Below, one piece after another: positions 59,872 to 64,000 of a stretch of DNA of 64,000 bases (positions are counted from its first letter, which is position 1; the number at the start of each line of letters is the position of its first letter). Source of the stretch: JBEGHD01 sp049334165 (GTDB lineage Bacteria; Bacteroidota; Bacteroidia; Flavobacteriales_D; Sanyastnellaceae); the NCBI GenBank assembly GCA_049334165.1, contig JBEGHD010000008.1; one strand, 5' to 3'. The notes under the pieces were generated by a model, which ran no database searches, was not told the DNA's origin, and was given only the letters and a program-made list of their open reading frames with translations. Both the position numbers and the translations under genes were made by a program.

Positions 59872-61938
59872 CTAGTACATGATTGTTGGGCGAATGAAAA
59901 TATTCAAACGACTCTGACTCTTCGATTTTGATCTGCTTCCAAAAAGCCATTTTAGAACCGGAATTCTTGAAATGAGTGGAATGCCTCCCCCGGAGCTGTT
60001 GTTTGACTTGTCTTCAAGACCTCCTAAGAGAATCATCTCGCCATTCTTTACTCGAATACTTGATTCGAACTCTCTGTTGACGGATCCAAATGGTCCGTTT
60101 GCTCCAGATCGTTCTGTGAAATCGCTTTGAGTTACATTGATACTCAATGTTACTTGTTCCGCTCCTGAGACTACAGGAGTCACATTTATTGAAAGATCGG
60201 CATTTAGTGGTTGCCATACTTGTTGCTCAGTAATAACATTGTTACCGGCTGATGGATTTACATTCGTTCTTGTTTCCAGGTAGTACTCCTGACGACCGAT
60301 ACTCAGACTGGCAGTATACGAATTCAGAGTAGAAAGCTTTGGAATCGATCTGGTGCGTATGACACCATCTGATTCAAGCGCCTGAATTCTCAAGTAAAAA
60401 TCTGGAGAAACATTTCCCAAATTGACGATTCCTGCAGTGTTGAAGTTACCCAGAAGTCCGTTTATCGTTTCTGTACTGACATCAAGGTTTAATCCCTGAT
60501 CACTTGTGATTTGTCCATTCGTTTGGTCGGCAGCACCTTCTTCACTAAGTCCGGCATTTATACCTGTAGCTACGGTTCTATTCTTGTTCACATCTACAAT
60601 CAAAATCTCTATCATCACTACAGGCACCACCTGATCTACTTGATGAATAAAGTCCTTGAATTGTTTTACATCAGGATATGAGCCACTTACAATAAAAGAG
60701 TTTAACTCCGGAAAAGATTGAATTTTAAGATCAGGTGACATGAAAGGAGAGCTCACAGCAACAGATTGACCGCCAGAAGAACCTGCAGCTCCACCAGGAC
60801 CTTGGTTTTGACCAGTACCTCTTCTTTGAGAGCTTCTGGAACTACCCCCTCCGAATGAGTCGAATACATTTTCGATGGTGCGGTATTTTAATTGAATCAT
60901 CTCTGTTGTTTCGATACCGTCTTCCTGAGAGTTACCTATTAGATAAACGCGTTCATCAATCGTGAAGCTATATTCTGTTCCGTGGAATAGATAGGTCAAA
61001 ACCTCTTCATAAGTTGCATTGTCTATGAAGGTCGTGATGCGCCCCTCAGGAGGAGTAATTACAAAGAAATTCTTTAAAAGCTTATCCGAAACTTCTTCGA
61101 TAATGTCTAAGATTTCTGCGTCATTGGCTCTAACCGATACTCTTAGCGAGTCCTGAGCCAAAGAGACATTAATTTCTCCTGATTCGCCCTCTTCATCCTG
61201 TGGTCTTTGACCTCTGCTATTTCTACTGTTCGAAGCAGTTCTGGAATTATTGACTGGCTCTTCGGGTGTCAACTCTGAAACTAAAAAGAAATTACCGTCT
61301 TTCTCAATCTCAAGACCATTGGCATAAGCCATTTTTTCCAGTGCATCAGCGAAAGGTCTATTCTGGATGTAGACACTTACAAGTTTATTCTCAATATTTG
61401 GTGACAGAACGACATTGTGTACCGATTCTTTAGTGATTTTTCTGGCTACCTTGCCAAGACTGTCTCTTTTGAGATCAAGAGAAATGAAATCTGTTTCTGG
61501 AAAGTATTCTATGTCAATTACCCTAGGTGGAGTTGGAATAACCGGTGGGGATGGTCTGTTCCATTTCTTAACGGATATTATACCACCAATTATTTCAATA
61601 TCAAGCGAATACTCTTTACAAAGAAATACGAGTACATCTGCGACCCGAGCGTTAGCAAAATTGTTTATTAGCCTTTGATTCAGGCTGTCAGAAACATTAA
61701 TATTGAGTTCGTGATTTATTCCAATTGTTCGGATGAATTCAGTTATTGAAACACCACTTACTGAAGTCTGAATAGACTCGTCAAGGCCAGGTTGATCAAC
61801 TGTTAGTGTTTCAAGTTCATTTCTAATCTGTTGAATTCGCTCAGTACCATCTTCTTGTGAAAAGCAATCTATTGAAAAAATTGAACACAACACGAAGAGA
61901 AAGAGTAGATGTAAACTTTTGGTTAAGGCAGATACCAT
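59872..61938 (-). CDS. GspD-type secretin
   Basis: 688 residues. Signal peptide (SLHLLFLFVLCSIFSIDCFS) then STN/N0-like domains (SGVSITEFIRTIGINHELNI, VADVLVFLCKEYSLDIEI), further N1-like modules, a Gly/Ser/Gln-rich low-complexity linker (SGQTSSRS-type, about 370-400) and the secretin domain from about 430 (VVPVVMIEILIVDVNKNRTV). The beta-barrel end is MILLGGLEDKSNNSSGGGIP then LKWLFGSRSKSKSQSRLNIF, ending IFIRPTIMY. It forms the outer-membrane channel. The stop is 3 bases upstream of the GspE gene boundary on the same strand. Confidence 0.9.
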   Translation of the reverse strand: MVSALTKSLHLLFLFVLCSIFSIDCFSQEDGTERIQQIRNELETLTVDQPGLDESIQTSVSGVSITEFIRTIGINHELNINVSDSLNQRLINNFANARVADVLVFLCKEYSLDIEIIGGIISVKKWNRPSPPVIPTPPRVIDIEYFPETDFISLDLKRDSLGKVARKITKESVHNVVLSPNIENKLVSVYIQNRPFADALEKMAYANGLEIEKDGNFFLVSELTPEEPVNNSRTASNSRNSRGQRPQDEEGESGEINVSLAQDSLRVSVRANDAEILDIIEEVSDKLLKNFFVITPPEGRITTFIDNATYEEVLTYLFHGTEYSFTIDERVYLIGNSQEDGIETTEMIQLKYRTIENVFDSFGGGSSRSSQRRGTGQNQGPGGAAGSSGGQSVAVSSPFMSPDLKIQSFPELNSFIVSGSYPDVKQFKDFIHQVDQVVPVVMIEILIVDVNKNRTVATGINAGLSEEGAADQTNGQITSDQGLNLDVSTETINGLLGNFNTAGIVNLGNVSPDFYLRIQALESDGVIRTRSIPKLSTLNSYTASLSIGRQEYYLETRTNVNPSAGNNVITEQQVWQPLNADLSINVTPVVSGAEQVTLSINVTQSDFTERSGANGPFGSVNREFESSIRVKNGEMILLGGLEDKSNNSSGGGIPLISRIPVLKWLFGSRSKSKSQSRLNIFIRPTIMY

Positions 61939-61941
61939 AAG

Positions 61942-63378
61942 CTAGTTTTTTGAGGTGAGCAATATAGGGTAAATTTCTTCCAATGAAGTTATGCCCTGTT
62001 CAAATAGTTCAAGTGCATTTGCTCCAAGCGATTTAATGTCCTGGTTTTTCTGATATTCTGTAGAATTCAGACTTCCAGTCTTGATTGACTTTACAAGCTC
62101 TTGATTCATGTTGATCATTTCATAAACAGCAGTTCTACCGGAGTATCCTGTGAAATGACAATGTTCACAGCCTTGGGGTACATAATGGCGTTCAGGTATG
62201 TTTTTCTGTTCGACCCAAGATGGAAAATCTGCTGAGTTCAAAGACTTCTCCTTTTTACAATGGCTACAAAGTTTTCGCAATAATCTTTGGGCCACAGACA
62301 GTTTGAGTGTGTTTGCAACGAGATAATCAGGAACTCCCATGTCAATCAACCTGTTTATGGTTTCAAGTGCAGAATTAGTGTGAATTGTGGAAAGTACCAG
62401 GTGACCTGTAAGTGCTGCACGGATGGCCATTTCGGCAGTTTCGGAGTCTCTGATCTCACCGACCATTATCACGTCAGGATCTTGTCGTAAAAAAGTTCGT
62501 AGTGCTTTGGCGAAAGTTAGGCCAATACTGTCTTTTAATTGTACCTGATTTATTCCGTCCAAAGTGTATTCAATAGGGTCTTCAATGGTGAGAATATTCC
62601 TTTTAGTCTCGTTCAGCAGTTTTAATGTGGCATACAATGTAGTTGTTTTACCAGAGCCAGTTGGACCGCTAATCAAAAGTATTCCACTGGTGTTTTTGAT
62701 GCTTTCTAAGTAGATGTCTCTCTCATTTTTTCGCATACCCAATGAGTCGATGTCTACATTGGTTGTGTCCCTACTTAGCAGACGCATCACTACTTTTTCA
62801 CCATAAAGGGATGGTAGTATTGAAACACGGATATCAACCCGAAGCCCATCTTCATTGAAGTTTATCCTTCCGTCTTGAGGCAGTCTCTTTTCTGCAATAT
62901 CGAGATTAGCCTTAATCTTAATTCGATTGACGAGTGCCGGATATCTTGTTTTGTCCAGGGTAAACCGCTCTACAAGCAGGCCGTCAATGCGCATCCTCAC
63001 TCTGGCGGACTCGTCATAGACTTCGATATGTATGTCCGAACTTCCAATGTCTTTAGATTCGATAATTAAATCTTCAAGGAAACGATCGGCATTAGCTGAA
63101 TCGAGTTTAGCCGTTTTGGTGACACCTGCAGTCTTTCGATAAATACTTGACAGAGTATTTTGGATAGTATCTCGAGGCTGTGGCTGAAAAACAACTTTTT
63201 TGTCGAAAAGCATTTGAACTTCCTCGCGCACATCTGGACTATCTGTATTTTCATCAATGAAGAGTGTGATCAATCCTTCTTCAGATTGCTTAGGAATTAC
63301 TCTGTAAGACCAGGCTATCTCAGACGAGATTAGTTGTCGATCAGCAACTTCTGTATCTATGAATCTAGTCTCATTCAT
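61942..63378 (-). CDS. GspE/PilB-type ATPase
   Basis: 478 residues from the ATG at 63378, chosen because it overlaps the upstream stop by four bases (ATGA); a TTG nine codons earlier is less likely. N-terminal N1E-like domain, then the ATPase core: Walker A (SGPTGSGKTTTLYATL), Asp box (ILTIEDPIEY), Walker B (VGEIRDSETAEMAIRAALTG) and His box (LSTIHTNSALETINR). A zinc tetracysteine motif follows (CSHCKKEK...CEHCHFTGYSGR). It powers pseudopilus assembly. No retraction ATPase (PilT) is seen in the window. Confidence 0.93.
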   Translation of the reverse strand: MNETRFIDTEVADRQLISSEIAWSYRVIPKQSEEGLITLFIDENTDSPDVREEVQMLFDKKVVFQPQPRDTIQNTLSSIYRKTAGVTKTAKLDSANADRFLEDLIIESKDIGSSDIHIEVYDESARVRMRIDGLLVERFTLDKTRYPALVNRIKIKANLDIAEKRLPQDGRINFNEDGLRVDIRVSILPSLYGEKVVMRLLSRDTTNVDIDSLGMRKNERDIYLESIKNTSGILLISGPTGSGKTTTLYATLKLLNETKRNILTIEDPIEYTLDGINQVQLKDSIGLTFAKALRTFLRQDPDVIMVGEIRDSETAEMAIRAALTGHLVLSTIHTNSALETINRLIDMGVPDYLVANTLKLSVAQRLLRKLCSHCKKEKSLNSADFPSWVEQKNIPERHYVPQGCEHCHFTGYSGRTAVYEMINMNQELVKSIKTGSLNSTEYQKNQDIKSLGANALELFEQGITSLEEIYPILLTSKN

Positions 63379-63893
63379 ATTTGCGCTATCCAGTTTATGA
63401 GCCAATTCTTCTGATAAAGTCCTGGCCAGTCCATAAGGTATCTTCCCAACTCAGTGGTAAGGAAGAATATTCCAATTGTAGAAACAAATGGAACAGATTT
63501 CTTAGTCGGCTTAATTAATAGTAGGACTAGTAGCCAAACAACAATTGTGAAGAAGGTTCCAACAACAAGGTGGATCACATACCAGTCGAAGGACATCATA
63601 AAAGTTAGTCCAAGTAGAAATATTGCATCACCAAGACCAAAGTATTCTTTCATTAGATTCACAAATTTTCTTTCTTTCAAGCTGAAATAAAGGCTTGTGA
63701 GCCCTAACATTAACAGGCAAAAAGAGAGGTTTGTAAAGAGCTGGGTCAAGTTGGCATTATTTATAATGAATTGAATAAGATTTATTGCAATGAAAACGAC
63801 AAGTGTAATTAATCTAACTTTTCGCATTCGATAATCCTCTACAATTAGAAATACCATGATGAGGTAAGTTAAGGCATCAACCAGTCCCTCCAT
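63375..63893 (-). CDS. A24-type prepilin peptidase
   Basis: 172 residues with about six membrane segments. The catalytic aspartates are in VEDYRMRKVR (first, D-x-R) and in YFGLGDAIFLLG (GxGD). This short form lacks the N-terminal methylase domain of PilD. It removes prepilin leader peptides from the pseudopilins encoded around it. The ATG at 63893 overlaps the previous stop by one base (TGATG); its own stop overlaps the GspE start by four bases. Confidence 0.85.
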   Translation of the reverse strand: MEGLVDALTYLIMVFLIVEDYRMRKVRLITLVVFIAINLIQFIINNANLTQLFTNLSFCLLMLGLTSLYFSLKERKFVNLMKEYFGLGDAIFLLGLTFMMSFDWYVIHLVVGTFFTIVVWLLVLLLIKPTKKSVPFVSTIGIFFLTTELGRYLMDWPGLYQKNWLINWIAQI

Positions 63894-64000
63894 CAATCCT
63901 TGGTAACCTCTTTTAAGTTCTGGTCTTGATCAATCGTCCAGACATTCAGAACTCCATCTCCATCGAAATCCTGTGAGGCCGTGGCCTTGGCTTTGAATCC
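63893..64000 (-). CDS. C-terminal end of a major pseudopilin (GspG-like), cut by window edge
   Basis: The last 35 codons are visible: FKAKATASQDFDGDGVLNVW then TIDQDQNLKEVTKD. The DFDGDG...VWTID end, with its calcium-binding acidic loop, is the usual C-terminus of type IV pilin-like/GspG proteins. The rest lies right of the window. It sits at the head of the visible operon and is coupled to the prepilin peptidase by a one-base overlap. Confidence 0.65.
   Translation of the reverse strand, partial: GFKAKATASQDFDGDGVLNVWTIDQDQNLKEVTKD

Noticed and set aside
1..64000. CRISPR arrays, tRNA or rRNA genes, transposases, integrases
   Set aside because: None recognised by eye on either strand.

Overview
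The window looks like chromosomal DNA of a Bacteroidota bacterium, most likely a marine or freshwater flavobacterium-like lineage. The evidence is: T9SS sorting domains (type A and type B), PorT-like and PorE-like proteins, Bacteroidota-restricted families (DUF3276/PUR, DUF4293, DUF2797, a long-form GAPDH), recurrent promoters of the TTG(or TTTG)-N20-22-TAnnTTTG type, and weak or absent Shine-Dalgarno sites. I see no tRNA, rRNA, CRISPR array, transposase or prophage gene. Most of the window is ordinary core genome.

Layout. 1-1502: parB (cut by the left edge) and parA. 1512-6165: an MBL-fold hydrolase, an FMN reductase, a PUR-domain protein and a PKD-repeat T9SS cargo protein. 6430-11771: DEAD-box helicase, MsrB (long overlap), a SAM methyltransferase, an NTF2-like lipoprotein, Lgt and MtaB. 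11940-15163: a translationally coupled FAD reductase plus membrane polyferredoxin. 15297-18128: an FG-GAP/ASPIC secreted protein. 18184-23560: surface-polysaccharide enzymes (glycosyltransferase, epimerase, CapD-like dehydratase) with a YigZ-family gene between them that has no ordinary start codon. 23596-30109: PorT-like protein, Rho with a long disordered arm, DUF4293, a phosphodiesterase and a PorE-like OmpA protein. 30392-34858: pdxH with a possible short coupled ORF, argS and two guanidino-group hydrolases. 35098-39644: lipoproteins, a probable orphan non-coding RNA, an RnfD-like protein with a DUF2330 protein, and a Lon-N protein. 39761-43263: GAPDH, a tiny independent transcription unit for a 33-residue cysteine-rich peptide, and DegP/HtrA. 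43485-48178: 2H phosphoesterase, two thioredoxin-fold proteins, DUF2797, two unknown secreted proteins and an SRAP protein. 48397-52879: secreted and hypothetical proteins, including two apparently broken small genes.

52923-64000 is the most interesting region: one long minus-strand operon encoding a type II secretion / type IV pilus-like machine. It reads from the right edge: major pseudopilin (cut), prepilin peptidase, GspE ATPase, GspD secretin, a PilM-PilN (GspL-like) fusion, a PilO/GspM-like protein, a fibronectin-III-like lipoprotein, a PilP/GspC-like protein, a MORN/YwqK-like lipoprotein, a large pseudopilin-like protein with a predicted beta-helix body, two minor pseudopilins and GspF. 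Such machines are rare in Bacteroidota, which usually export through T9SS. This one carries unrecognised accessory parts and no PilT-like retraction ATPase is seen in the window.

Gene calls come from reading translations and motifs by eye. No database search, structure prediction or composition calculation was run.
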